DNA of 64,000 nucleotides. Origin: Luzula sylvatica. Lineage: Eukaryota; Streptophyta; Magnoliopsida; Poales; Juncaceae. Position 1 is the first letter of the stretch, and each line of letters begins with the position of its first letter. Made by a program: the position numbers and the translations under genes. The DNA is taken from assembly GCA_946800325.1 (NCBI GenBank), contig OX326957.1, forward strand, positions 16,242,591 to 16,306,590, written 5' to 3'. The notes beneath the pieces were generated by a model. That model was not told where the DNA came from, did not search any database, and was given only the letters and a program-made list of their open reading frames with translations. Of the stretch, positions 9,685-21,748 are shown piece by piece.

Positions 9685-12636
9685 GCCGTAGGAGTAGTTA
9701 ATTTGACTTTGCCTAGTGGACTTATATTAGTACTAAATAATTGTTATTATGTACCGACATTATGTAAGAACATAATAAGTGTGTCGAAACTGGCCAATGA
9801 TGGCTATGAATTCGTTATTAGGAATAATGAGTTTTCGATATGTAAGGATTCTATTGTCTATGGAAATGTTCTGTTAGAAAATGGTCTTTATGTGTTGGAT
9901 TTCGATCACGGAAATAATAAGTCCATATATAACGTTAATGAAAAAAGGATTAAATCAAAAGTTGATAATCGGACTTTCTTTTGGCATTGTCGTCTCGGTC
10001 ATGTGAATGAGAAACGCATTTCTAGACTCCATAAAGATGGAATGCTAGACTCATTTGAATTGGATTCATTTGGTAATTGCGAATCTTGTTTGCTTGGCAA
10101 GATGACTAAGGCGCCGTTCTCCAAGGTCGGAGAGCGGTCCAACGATCTATTGGAACTCATACATTCCGATGTATGTGGACCAATGAGCATCGAGGCAAGA
10201 GGAGGCTATCGATACTTTGTTACGTTTACGGACGATCATAGTAGATATGGATTTATCTATTTGATGCGTACTAAAGCGGAGATCTTTGAAAAGTTCAAAG
10301 AGATTCAAAACGAAGTTGAAAATCAGCTTGGCAAGAAAATTAAAGCCATTCGATCGGATCGAGGTGGCGAATATTTGAGCTATGAGTTTGAAGATCATCT
10401 AAAAGATTGTGGAATAGTACCACAATGGACTCCGGTAGGAACGCCACAATGGAATGGCGTGTCCGAGAGGAGAAATCGGACCTTGTTGGACATGGTTCGA
10501 TCTATGATGAGTCAAACTTCCCTTCCAAAATCGTTTTGGGGATATGCCCTTGAGACAACGGCTTTCTTATTAAACCGCATACCTTCTAAATCGGTACAAA
10601 AGACGCCATATGAGATGTGGTTTGGAAAAGCTCCAAAGTTGTCTTTTGTTAAGATTTGGGGTTGTGAAGCCTATGTTCGAAAATTGATTTCTGATAAGCT
10701 CGAACCTAAATCTGAAAAATGTTTATTTGTCGGGTATCCTATGGAAACAAACGGATATTATTTCTATCTTCCAATCGAAAATATAGTTTTCGTAACTCGA
10801 AGAGGAATCTTCCTTGAGGAGGATTTTATCTCTAGGCGAGTGAATGGGACTGAAATAGATCTTGAAGAAATTCGAGACCCACAAACGAATGTTGAACCGA
10901 TGAACGTTGATCCGATTTCCTCAAATGTTGAGGATCCGGAGTCAAGTGCACAAGGCGCAATTCGTAGATCGGGTAGGATTCGTCAAGAGCCTATACGATA
11001 TGGTTTTATCGTGGCAAATGACGACGAAGTCGAATTCATAGATGATGAACCGACATCTTATCGCGAGGCTATGAAAAGCGAGGATTCCGATAAGTGGCAA
11101 ACTGCCATGAAATCCGAGATTCAATCCATGTACGATAATCAAGTTTGGAACTTGATTGATCCACCTCCCGGGGTTAAACCAGTGGGATGTAAATGGGTCT
11201 TCAAGAAGAAGACCGACATGGATGGGAATGTAAACACTTATAAAGCACGGCTTGTGGCGAAAGGTTTCAAACAAATTCATGGTGTAGACTATGAAGAAAC
11301 GTTTTCTCCCGTGGCAATGCTTAAATCCATACGGATATTACTTGCTATCTCTGCGTATTATGACTACGAGATTTGGCAAATGGATGTCAAAACCGCATTT
11401 CTTAACGGGAACTTAGAGGAGGATGTGTACATGACACAGCCCGAGGGTTTTGTCGATTCAAAGAGTCCGGATAAAGTGTGCAAGTTGCAACGATCCATTT
11501 ATGGATTGAAGCAAGCTTCTCGGAGTTGGAATATACGTTTCGATGAAGTTATACGAGAATATAATTTCGTGAAAAACGTAGAAGAACCTTGTGTATACAA
11601 GAAGGTTAGTGGGAGCCACGTAGTATTTCTTGTACTATATGTAGACGACATCTTGATCATAGGAAACGACATTCCGATGCTTACGGATGTTAAGAAGTAT
11701 TTAAATACTCGTTTCGCTATGAAAGATTTGGGCGAGGCCGCTTATATATTAGGCGTGAGGATTTATAGAGATAGATCCAAGAAGTTACTCGGCTTGAGTC
11801 AAAGCACGTACATCGACAAAGTGTTGAAACGGTTTTCAATGCAAAATTCGAAGAAAGGACTTCTTCCAATGTCGAGTGGCATATCGTATTCTAAAGCTCA
11901 ATGTCCGACATCGAGCGAAGATAAGAATGCGATGAGTATTGTTCCATACGCTTCGGCGGTTGGATCAATTATGTATGCCATGATTTGTACGCACCCCGAT
12001 GTGTCGTATGCATTGAGCGTCATTTCGCGTTACCAATTTAATCCAGGGGATATGCATTGGATCGCGGTTAAGAACATCCTTAAGTACTTACGAAGAACTA
12101 AGGATCAATTTCTAATTTATGGTGGAAAGACATCTGGGTTGGTCATCAATGGATATACCGACGCCAGTTTCCAAACATGTGTCGATGACTTTAGATCACA
12201 AAGCGGATACGTGTTTTGTCTAAATGGTGGAGCGGTAGTTTGGAAAAGTTCCAAACAACCCACGATAGCAGACTCTACAACTGAATCGGAGTATATTGCG
12301 GCTTCCGAAGCGGCAAAGGAGGCGGTTTGGATCAAGAAGTTTGTGTCGGAGCTTGGTGTAGTCCCGAGCATCTCGGAACCTGTAGTTGTGTATTGCGACA
12401 ATACGGGCGCAATAGCACAGTCCAAGGAACCGAGGGCACATCACCGCTCCAAGCACATACTCAGAAAATTTCACTTGATCCGTGAGATTTTGCAAAGAAA
12501 GGATGTGATCATTGAGAAGATTGATACTGACAGGAATGTTGCGGACCCGTTTACTAAGCCACTCTCGCAAGCTAAGCACGATTATCATGCGAAAGCTATA
12601 GGTTTGAGATACCTAGAGGAGGAAGAGAGTAGTTAG
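9685..12636 (+). CDS. pol: Element B pol: end of protease, integrase, reverse transcriptase, RNase H
   Basis: This is one open frame, +1 relative to gag, of about 980 codons. Motifs in order are NLTLPSG (protease end), WHCRLGH with CESC (integrase zinc region), HSDVCGP, RSDRGGEY and WNGVSERRN (integrase catalytic core), WVFKKKTDMDGN and YVDDILIIGND (RT), and YTDASF, TESEYIAASEA, YCDNTGA (RNase H). It ends in NVADPFTKPL and an acidic EEEE tail. All key residues are present. Apart from the single frameshift upstream the element looks coding-competent, so B is a relatively young copy despite two nested insertions. Confidence 0.92.
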   Translation, partial: AVGVVNLTLPSGLILVLNNCYYVPTLCKNIISVSKLANDGYEFVIRNNEFSICKDSIVYGNVLLENGLYVLDFDHGNNKSIYNVNEKRIKSKVDNRTFFWHCRLGHVNEKRISRLHKDGMLDSFELDSFGNCESCLLGKMTKAPFSKVGERSNDLLELIHSDVCGPMSIEARGGYRYFVTFTDDHSRYGFIYLMRTKAEIFEKFKEIQNEVENQLGKKIKAIRSDRGGEYLSYEFEDHLKDCGIVPQWTPVGTPQWNGVSERRNRTLLDMVRSMMSQTSLPKSFWGYALETTAFLLNRIPSKSVQKTPYEMWFGKAPKLSFVKIWGCEAYVRKLISDKLEPKSEKCLFVGYPMETNGYYFYLPIENIVFVTRRGIFLEEDFISRRVNGTEIDLEEIRDPQTNVEPMNVDPISSNVEDPESSAQGAIRRSGRIRQEPIRYGFIVANDDEVEFIDDEPTSYREAMKSEDSDKWQTAMKSEIQSMYDNQVWNLIDPPPGVKPVGCKWVFKKKTDMDGNVNTYKARLVAKGFKQIHGVDYEETFSPVAMLKSIRILLAISAYYDYEIWQMDVKTAFLNGNLEEDVYMTQPEGFVDSKSPDKVCKLQRSIYGLKQASRSWNIRFDEVIREYNFVKNVEEPCVYKKVSGSHVVFLVLYVDDILIIGNDIPMLTDVKKYLNTRFAMKDLGEAAYILGVRIYRDRSKKLLGLSQSTYIDKVLKRFSMQNSKKGLLPMSSGISYSKAQCPTSSEDKNAMSIVPYASAVGSIMYAMICTHPDVSYALSVISRYQFNPGDMHWIAVKNILKYLRRTKDQFLIYGGKTSGLVINGYTDASFQTCVDDFRSQSGYVFCLNGGAVVWKSSKQPTIADSTTESEYIAASEAAKEAVWIKKFVSELGVVPSISEPVVVYCDNTGAIAQSKEPRAHHRSKHILRKFHLIREILQRKDVIIEKIDTDRNVADPFTKPLSQAKHDYHAKAIGLRYLEEEESS

Positions 12637-13798
12637 TTATCTAAAACGATAGTTTCGTAGGACGAGATTAGTCTAATAGATTAGTAAACGTTGTATCACC
12701 CCAAACTTATCTTATAGTAATGCAATTTCAGAATTTAAATTTTTTTCATTTTTGCATCTATCTTATATGAAAACTGTGTGCGGGGTTGTGTAATATGATT
12801 GTTACATGAACCTTGATTTGAACTTGTGTGGACGTCGACATGGTTGAGGACTATGTGCAGCAAAACCGTCACACTTAAAGTGTCATTTCTAAACATCCCT
12901 AGTCGCGGATCAGCTTGCTTAAGAGAGAAGCATTTCTATTATTAGATAATAGACTGAACGCGTACACTAGTACGTTTGCCGAGGAGATGATTATGTTTTG
13001 CTAATCATGGGACAAGGTGCTTGTCGAATCGGGAACGTAGATATATGTTAGGTTACATGTATTGGATATGACCGAAGCCGCGAGACCATGACATGGTTTA
13101 GTCATTAAAGATGGACTTGCGACGGATGGGGTTTTAGATTCTTCAAACTTGAGGGGATCATTGATTGCGTTACGTGCGTAACACAATGCTTTGATATGAT
13201 CTTACGCTCACCGTAACAGGGAGTTAAAAGGGTCATCATTGGGTATTGTCCGAAACACGGAATTCAATGTGAGTCTCCAAGATAGGAATTGTTTATTCCG
13301 AAAGGAAGAGATATCTCTTAGGCGCCGCTCGATGAGTCGATTAACGAAACCTGCGGCCACAGTCAATGATATTAATGGTTAATATCGATTGAAATTTGTT
13401 AATTCAACTCGGAATCGGGGAATAAGTGTAGTTAATCAAATTATAAGGATGACTATTACCATGCCTTTTGATTAACGGATATCACAAACAAGAGAACTAG
13501 TAACCGCTATTCGAGATAGGCACAATGATCACAATCATTATTCGTTTAACATGGGTAGCTATGATGGAGTGACTAGATCCCGCTCATGAGCTTGTAGGCA
13601 TTGGAAACAACCTACTGCCATCGTTAAATCGAACCTACATGGTCACACAACGAGTCGTACTAAGTCGGGCTTGATCATAAAATTGGCACATAGGATGTGC
13701 ATAGCTTGGTATTTGATACGCGAGCTATATTCTCTAAAATCGTGCATATTGGATATGCATGAGTACCTTTTAGGTAGATCTGAAATTGAGTGGGAGAC
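12637..13798 (+). ncRNA. Element B 3' internal non-coding region with conserved stem-loops
   Basis: About 1.16 kb lies between pol and the LTR, non-coding. Hairpins are at 12987-12993/13002-13008, 13011-13016/13020-13025, 13041-13048/13055-13062, 13079-13084/13116-13121 and 13431-13440/13467-13476. They occupy the same order as in element A, with changed stem bases and conserved loop words such as TGACATGGTT and GTCATT. It ends in the polypurine tract GAGTGGGAGAC before the LTR. Confidence 0.6.
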
Positions 13799-14551
13799 TG
13801 AAGGAAATACAGTTTCAGGATCAACCGTAAAAGTGTACACAAGGATAAACGAATGTAGTCGTACATTCGTGGCCATAACTTTCAGTATGAAAATCCGATT
13901 TGAATGGTTCAAATTGGGTTAGATAGATAATTAGATTATCTATAACCTTCATGTAGAAATATATTTCATATGAACGAAGTATCAGTGTCGTTTCTGTGAA
14001 ATACCGAAAGGGTGCAACAGTATGACATACAGTTAGTACAACAGTCATAACTTTTGCATACGAACTCCAATTGGGCTGGGCCAAATTGGGTTGTGTAGAT
14101 AATAAAATTATCTACAACTTCCATGTTGGTTGATTTTCTGTCAGAGAAATTTATCAATTTCGTCTGGACAGATTACTGACCAGGTTCATGCAGTTTTCTG
14201 TGTGAAAGGGTGTATATTGGATATACATGCCTTTTGGCTAATCCTGATCCTATTAGGTATAAATAGGATATTTTCTCTCTGATCACTGAGCAAGTAATTT
14301 CATTCAGAATTATCCAGAAAATTGTGAGACAAATTTCTAGAGAGTGAAAAGGTATAAAAGAGAGAAACCGTGAAAAGGTATTTTACGGTTTAGAGAACCA
14401 ATTCGATTAAGCAAGTTCACCGGTGTATCGTCTAGGCAGGTGCATCCGTGACCGAAGTCTTGCGACTCAAGGTGGATACACGTAGAGGAGCAACATCTGA
14501 GGCTCTTTCAGTTGTGATCGATTCGGACGCGTGAATTCAGTTGGAGACGAA
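13799..14551 (+). repeat. Element B 3' LTR, first part, interrupted by element C
   Basis: It starts TGAAGG after the polypurine tract. A TATA box (TATAAATAGG) is at 14258-14267. The LTR breaks at 14551, where element C begins, and resumes at 22763. The joined length is about 1.0 kb, matching the 1009-bp LTRs of element C from the same family. Confidence 0.9.
14547..14551. repeat. Target-site duplication of element C, left copy (ACGAA)
   Basis: ACGAA directly precedes the element C terminus TGTTGG and is repeated at 22758-22762 directly after the other terminus. Five bp is the normal size for copia integrases. Confidence 0.92.
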
Positions 14552-15560
14552 TGTTGGATAATATCCCCGGCCCCGGGCCCGCGCAGCGGATATGTAGGCC
14601 CGGTCCGGTTCCCCGATTCCCGAGATCACGCCACGACTTCGAGGGTACGATGCAAATAGAAGGTTAGATCCATACCAGCGTGAAATTGATCACGCACGAA
14701 GGGTTGATCGCCGCCTTCTATCTCCTGTCACGTTGGTGACAATCCGCGCGTCCCATACCACGCGTCTTTCACCGTTCGTTGACCGTCTTCTCACTCCTTG
14801 AGTCGATCACAATCCAAGAGCCACAATTGTCGCTCCTCTACTTGTATCCACCGTGAGTCGCAAGACGTCGGTCGCGGATGCACCTGCCTAGACGATGCAC
14901 CGGCGAACTTGCTCGATCTAATCGATTCTCTATTACTCGAGAAACTCCTTTCTCGATTTCTCTCTCTTCGCACCCTTTCACTCACTAAAGATCAAATCTG
15001 AATTTGCTCTTTTTCTTGTGTATATTGGGCAGAATAATCAATTGCTTAGAATGATTCAACTGATTTCCATAGTGAAGATGAGAGAGAAAATCCTATTTAT
15101 ACCTAAATAGGATAAGGATTAGCCAAAAGGCATGTATATCCAATATACACCCTTTCACACAGAAAACTGTATGAACCTGTTCAGTATTCTGTCCAGACGA
15201 AATTGATAAATTTCTCTGACAGAACATCAACCAACACGAAAGTTGTAGATAATCTTATTATCTACACAACCCAATTTGGCCCAGCCCAATTGGAGTTCGT
15301 ATGCAAAAGTTATGACTGTTTTACTAACTGTATGTCATACTGTTGCACCCTTTCGGTATTTCACAGAAACGACACTTATACTTCGTTCATATGAAATATA
15401 TTTCTATATGAAGGTTGTAGATAATCTCATTATCTATCTAACCAAATTTGAACCATTCTAATTGGATTTTCCAACTGAAAGTTATGACCACGAATGTACG
15501 ACTACATTCGTTTATCCTTGTGTACACTTTTACGGTTGATCCGAAACTGTATTTCTTTCA
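14552..15560 (-). repeat. Element C 3' LTR, 1009 bp
   Basis: On the - strand it starts TGAAAG after GAGTGGGAGAC and ends CCAACA. It has the same length as the LTR at 21749-22757, with about seven differences by eye. Confidence 0.92.
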
Positions 15561-16729
15561 GTCTCCCACTCAATTTCAGATCTACCTAAAAGGTACTCAT
15601 GCATATCCAATACGCACGATTTTAGAGAATATAGCTCGCGTATCAAATACCAAGCTATGCACATCCAATGTGCCGATTTTATGATCAAGCCCGACTTAGT
15701 ACGACTCGTTGTGTGACCATGTAGGTTCGATTTAACGATGGCAGTAGGTTGTTTCCAATGCCTACAAGCTCATGAGCGGGATCTAGTCACTCCATCATAG
15801 CTACCCATGTTAAACGAAAAATGATTGTGATCATTGTGCCTATCTCGAATAGCGGTTACTAGTTCTCTTGTTTTCGATATCCGTTAATCAAAAGGCATGG
15901 TAATAGTCATCCTTATAATTTGATTAACTACACTTATTCCCCGATTCCGAGTTGAGTTAACAAATTTCAATCGATATTAACCATTAATATCATTGACCGT
16001 GGCCACGGTTTTCGTTAATCGACTCATCGAGCGACGCCTAAGAGATATCTCTTCCTTTCGGAATAAACAATTCCTATCTTGGAGACTCACATTGAATTCC
16101 GTGTTTCGGACAATACCCAATGATGACCCTTTTAACTCCCTGTTACGGTGAGCGTAAGATCATATCAAAGCATTGTGTTACGCACGTAACGCAATCAATG
16201 ATCCCCTCAAGTATGAAGAATCTAAAACCCCATCCGTCGCAAGTCCATCTATAATGACTAAACCATGTCATGGTCTCGCGGCTTCGGTCATATCCAATAC
16301 ATGTAACCTAACATATATCTACGTTCCCGATTCGACAAACACCTTGTCCCATGATTAGCAAAACATAATCATCTCCTCGGCTAACGTACTAGTGTACGCG
16401 TTCAGTCTATTCCCTTGTAATAGTAATGCTTCTCTCTTAAGCAAACTGACCCGCGACTAGGGATGTTTAGAAATGACACTTTAAGTGTGACGGTTTCGCT
16501 GCACATGGTCCTCAACCATGTCGACGTCCACACAAGCTCAAATCAGGGTTCATGTAACAATCATATTACACAACCCGCACACAGTTTTCATATAAGGTGA
16601 ATGCATGAAAATTTAAGTAAACAAAATTTTTAAAAGGGATACATTCATATGGACTAAGTATTTGGGTGATACAACGTTTACCTATGGGTATCTCCATACC
16701 CACAACCTGCGAGGACTATCGTATTAGAT
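15561..16729 (-). ncRNA. Element C 3' internal non-coding region
   Basis: It is the reverse-strand counterpart of 12637-13798 and highly similar to it. The stem matching 13011-13025 changes one C to T, which leaves a G-U pair, so the hairpin is kept in an element whose proteins are dead. Confidence 0.55.
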
Positions 16730-19700
16730 AGCTACACTCTACTCTCTTCTTCCTCCTCTAGGTATCTCCATACCCATAGTCATCGCATGACAGTCACGCG
16801 CGACTAGAGAGAGCGGTTTTGTAAACGGGTCCGCACGTTCCCGCTAGTGTTAATCTTCTGCAGGATTGGAACATTTCCAATACCCACGATCACATCTTTT
16901 CCTAAAATTTCATGGATCAATGAAATTTTCTGAGTATTAGTTAGAAGTGGTTGGGACCTCGGCATTTTTGGCTTGTACTATTGCGTTTCACGCAATAAAC
17001 AACCATAAATCCGATAACTCGTGGCTACGAGAGTTTGGTCATGTATCCTTGATCCATACCACTTCTTTTCACGCAATATACTCGCCTCCGTAAATAGAAT
17101 CATAAACTATTGGTCTTGTGGAACCTTTCCACATAACCGAGTTTTCATTTAAGCAAAACATGTACACACTTTGTGATCGAAAATCGTGCTACATATTTGG
17201 ACGTGCTTAATCTTTGGAAACTGTTGTTGTTATATCTCTTTATAACCAACACGTCCTCCACACCATTATAGATAAAAAATCCTGAATTCTTTCGCAAAGT
17301 ATTCAAGGATAAACCTCACCGCTATCAATACAAATCTCGATGGGTTTAAATATACATAACCATTATGTATATATTTGTATAACCATTATACATTCACAAG
17401 AGTTAGTCTCATGTAATCGAATTACATTCAAACTCATGTGATTCCCACGAATTGTATTGAAGGTGAATTAGACGCTTTATTTGTACGACAGATAGCCACA
17501 TACATATCATGACAGATATAATAGATCCTAACATCAAAATGTAAGGCATCATATTATTACTTTTCGCGCTGCTTGATGTCTCACATCGAGCCGTTGAAAA
17601 TTTCTGTCATTCGACATTTCGATTTAACTCCTCCAAGGAGTTTACATGTTGAAAACCATTTTCAACAATATGTCGATATATGTGCCATAACATAGAACGA
17701 GAAACTTCTTAGATCTATCCTATAGATCTTCATGCTTATTTCATAAGCGGTCTCGTCTAAATCCTTTGTCGTTACAAGAAATATAACGTCGCAGCTCCCA
17801 CTAACCTTCATGTATACACAAAGTTTCCATTCGTTTCGACAATTTTATAATAGTTTATAACTTCGTCAAAACGAATATTCCAATTCTGAGAATCTTTCTT
17901 TAATCCATCATATGGATCGTTAAAGTGTGCATATCTTATCCTCGATTCTTATGAATCGACAAAACCGTAAGGTTGTGTCAAGTACACATCCTTTCATAAA
18001 ATTTCTGTCAAGAAATTCGGTTTCGACATCCATTTTGCCACATCACATAGTCATAATACGCGACCATGGTAAGCAGAATTTCGAGAATGTGAAAGCATGG
18101 CAACATGCGAAAACGTTTCTTCATAGTCCGACTATGAATTGCATGAAACTTTTCGCAAAAAGCCTCGCTTTACATATATGCGTATTCCTATCCATGTCGG
18201 TTCTTCATCTTGAAAAACCCACTCACATTTAACGGGTCTAACCCAGAAAGTAATGAAATCAAGTTCTGAACTTGATAATTTACATGGATCGAATCTCAGA
18301 TTTCATGACACCATGTCATGTGGAATCAACTTTTCATAGCATCCTTGTAGGATATCGAATCATCATATGATTTCGATCTATCATCATTAGCCTCGATAAA
18401 TTCGCATTTACCGGCTTATGATATAGCCTATTTGATCTACGAAAAATTCCTTTGTGTGTTCGACTTGCGTTCATCAACTCTTGATGCAGCCATGTCAACT
18501 TTCATCGGTACAATGTTCATTTTCAGATCTCGAACTCTTTCGAGATTTATTCTACTCCCACTAGCCCGCATAGAGATAAATGGCACCAAGTTCCAAACTT
18601 GTGCGCATCTAGTCCTCCTCCAAGAAGGCATCTCTTCGAGCCACGAAAATCTCATTTTCGTTGGGACGTTAGAACTAATACCCTTTAGTTTCCTTAAGGA
18701 TAAACGAACAATTTCCAGATTTGGGATTGAGTTTAACCGAAACAAATTTCGAAATACACTCACATCCTCAAATCTGTACAAGTGACAACTTCGGAACCAT
18801 TCCGATCCATATCTCATATGGCGTCTTTTGTACCGATTAGAAGGTTTATGGTTCATATCTTATATGCAACCATTCATTAGTGCCGCTGTCTCAAGGGCGT
18901 ATCCCCAAAATATTTTTGGGAGATCCTATTGACTTATCATTTATCGAACCATGTCCAACATGCGTTCATTTCCTCTATTCGGACACATCTCAATGTTCCG
19001 AATAAAGGCAATCGTGAAACGATTCCACAATCATAAATGATCATCAATATTCATAACTCAAATATCGCCTCTTCGATCCTATCGAAAGGTTTAGCTCAAA
19101 TACTCGACTTCTCGATCCTATCGAAAAGCTTTGATTTTCTTGCTTAGTTGATTTCGTATTTCGTTTTTGAAACTCTTTGAACCTTTCAAAAGTCTCCGTT
19201 TCGGCACGCATTAAATAGATGTTTTCATATCTACTTTAACCATCCATAAACGTAACAAAATACCGATAGCCTCTTCTTGCCTCGGAACTTATCGGAACAT
19301 CATATGTAAATATAATTTCCAATAATTCGTTGGATCTTTCTCCAACTTTGGAGAATGATGCCTTTTGTCGTCTTGCCTAATAAATAAGTATCACATTAAT
19401 CAATCGAATCTAATTCGAATGATTCTAGCAATCCATCATATGGACTCTAGATACGCGAATCTCGTTTATATGGCCAAGACGGCAATGCCAAAAGAAGCAA
19501 TCAACTTCTAGGTTTAATCCTCCTCGGATTTCACCATTCTTTGAGTCACTAGTTTGGACAACTCCTTGTCCGAACTCTCTGATTGGAAAACATTTTCCCA
19601 ATATTCCCTTAGACATACATTTCTTTCGATCCCTTCTTTGAATTACAAGGACATCCACGCATCTATATAGATTGGATTCCTCGGATACTCCGAGCATCTT

Positions 19701-20198
19701 CAATTCAATTTTAAATCACATCTCATGCAATTTCGGGATCGACTTATCTATCGAATGCATATGATATTCGGTCACGACGATCAAATCTCGTACCATCAAC
19801 ACATGAGTGTTAATCCAAGACCCATAAGGCGTCTCAAAATTAACCTACTCTTTGAGCCGCATTGAATAATTCAACGCGCTCTAGCTCTTGAAACTATTTC
19901 ATGAGCGTTGTGTTTTACTTTCATATACACCCGAATTCTCAAAACAATTTTGAGAAATATGCGTCTATACATGCCACCACAAGGCACGTAATATTGTTCG
20001 ATTCCTTCTTAAGTTTATCGAATCCGGCTTTCTCTAAAGCCAAAGCCTCGAGCCCCGAATCTACCATTTCCGTGTCCAACACGTTCCTTTAAGTCTAAGA
20101 ACTATTCTTTGACTATCAAGGTTAATAACGGTAATTCCGGCCCAAAAGCCATCTATCATATCGATCTAATCGATATATTTGGTGTTGCTTGAAAACAT
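16730..20198 (-). pseudogene. Element C degenerate gag-pol
   Basis: The ATG at 20198-20196 aligns with the B gag start. Recognisable traces of Gag follow (about 20090-19870), then the integrase zinc region (FWHCRLGHINE at about 19470-19500), pieces of integrase and RT, and the C-terminal EEEE tail near 16740. Frames break repeatedly and the region is about 0.5 kb shorter than in B, so there are internal deletions. No functional protein is possible. Confidence 0.85.
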
Positions 20199-21735
20199 AA
20201 TTCTAAACGGATGATGAAGATTAACTCCTAACCATGCGTACTTAATCTATATGCTTATATGATGAATATATGATAGTGTTATTTTATCGAATCGATAACC
20301 CTCATACCGATACGGGACTCCAAGTCCATAACACTCAAGATCCATATATCACGATCCTCCCATAAGTTGCTTTGGCAGACGAATGGGATCTCGCTATTTA
20401 GGTAGGATTATATCCAATCGCATCCAATGCGACTCTTGAACCTTTATAGGATTTCGGTGATGAATCGTATCCAATACAATCCCAGTTCCGTGTGTGCATC
20501 CTATCTATGCCCCGAACTCCAATCGGATTGGCTTGGACGGTTAAGTCACAACCATATCCATCGTATCGTTCAATTGAACTACTCACGTGCCCGACTATGG
20601 CCTGAAACCACGTGAATCCCCAATTAACGCTTACCACCCGCACCAATATATACAATAGTACGTGCCCGACTATGGCCTGAAACCACGCACTATGTCATAT
20701 CAATCTCGATGGATGTGGATATGGAAGACATTTCCATGACTTAAATATTATGAGGGATCATGCCATTGCATGTTTCTAAATTCGTGACATAATCCAATTA
20801 TATCACTATCACAAGATTTTCTATATGCATATGATTTTATTCGGGAGTCTAATTATTCTAAATAATTATCTAATAATATGCTAGTATGATTGATGCCGAT
20901 CAAATCGATATAAAGAACTCAAAATTCCAAGTTGTGTAGCCAAAGTTATCACGAAAACAAAATCAGCAACCAGAAACCAGTCCATTGTAACGCAACATAG
21001 TCCGTTACAACGGACCTCCAGTATACTTGGCACTCCGTTACAACGGAAGTCCAGTCCGTTACAACGCTATTTATTTCGGAGTTTGGCCAAATTTTGCCAG
21101 AAACATGTCCGTTACAACGCAACATAGGTCCGTTACAACGCTATTTTCTGCAAACCTTCGTCCAAATTTCCAGAGACCAGTCCGTTACAACGCAACATAC
21201 AGTCCGTTGCAACGGACCAACTGCGTAGAGCTCCGTTACAACGGACCCAGTCCGTTACAACGGACTCCAATAGACACCCTTGGCATCCCCGCAACCTCGT
21301 ATCAGATACAAGGTCCGTTACAACGGACTCCAAGTCCGTTACAACGGAATATGCAGTTTTCACGGTCCTCCTCACACCCCCGCATCCTATACAGGGTCCG
21401 TTGCAACGGACTCCAAGTCCGTTACAACGGAATATGTGTTTTTTCGAAAAATTCTCAATTTCCTATATCTGCTACAGTGTCCGTTGCGACGGACTATGCG
21501 ATTTTTGAACTGCTGTTTTCGCTCGTTTCCAAAACGATCAATCATGAAACCTTTTCACGATTATTCCTAGATACTCTCAATCAACTATTGATCGATCTCT
21601 AGCGAATTTCACTTGTGATTTTAATGGAATTTGACATTCTAAATATATAACATCATGCAAACGGGTACGAACTTTGATAACCCGTACGTATATCTAATAT
21701 ACGACTATGATTCGACCCTCGAATCGATGGCGATC
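20199..21735 (-). other. Element C 5' leader
   Basis: It is a long leader (about 1.5 kb) between primer site and gag. The part next to gag (to about 20660) matches the B leader. The rest has no counterpart in the window because A interrupts B there. It contains the palindrome cluster at 20985-21500. Confidence 0.75.
20985..21500. repeat. Cluster of about 15 near-palindromic 14-mers in element C leader
   Basis: I count 14 clear copies, plus one degenerate copy, of TCCGTTACAACGGA or close variants, irregularly spaced at 20-60 bp. Variants with a TTGCAA centre (for example near 21210 and 21400) are perfect palindromes. As RNA each copy could form a 5-bp stem with a 6-nt loop. Confidence 0.9.
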
Positions 21736-21747
21736 GCTCTGATACCA
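21736..21747 (-). promoter_or_regulatory. Primer binding site of element C (initiator-Met tRNA)
   Basis: On the - strand TGGTATCAGAGC follows the LTR after a single G. It is complementary to the 3' end of plant initiator-methionine tRNA, the usual minus-strand primer of plant copia elements. Confidence 0.93.
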
Positions 21748-21748
21748 C

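Noticed and set aside
13643..14157. Several overlapping small ORFs in both strands of element B/C LTRs
   Set aside because: LTR sequence without codon bias; the repeats share them only through homology.
20985..21500. CRISPR-like repeat array
   Set aside because: Repeats are short palindromes with spacers of irregular length inside a plant retrotransposon leader; there are no cas genes and the host is a eukaryote.
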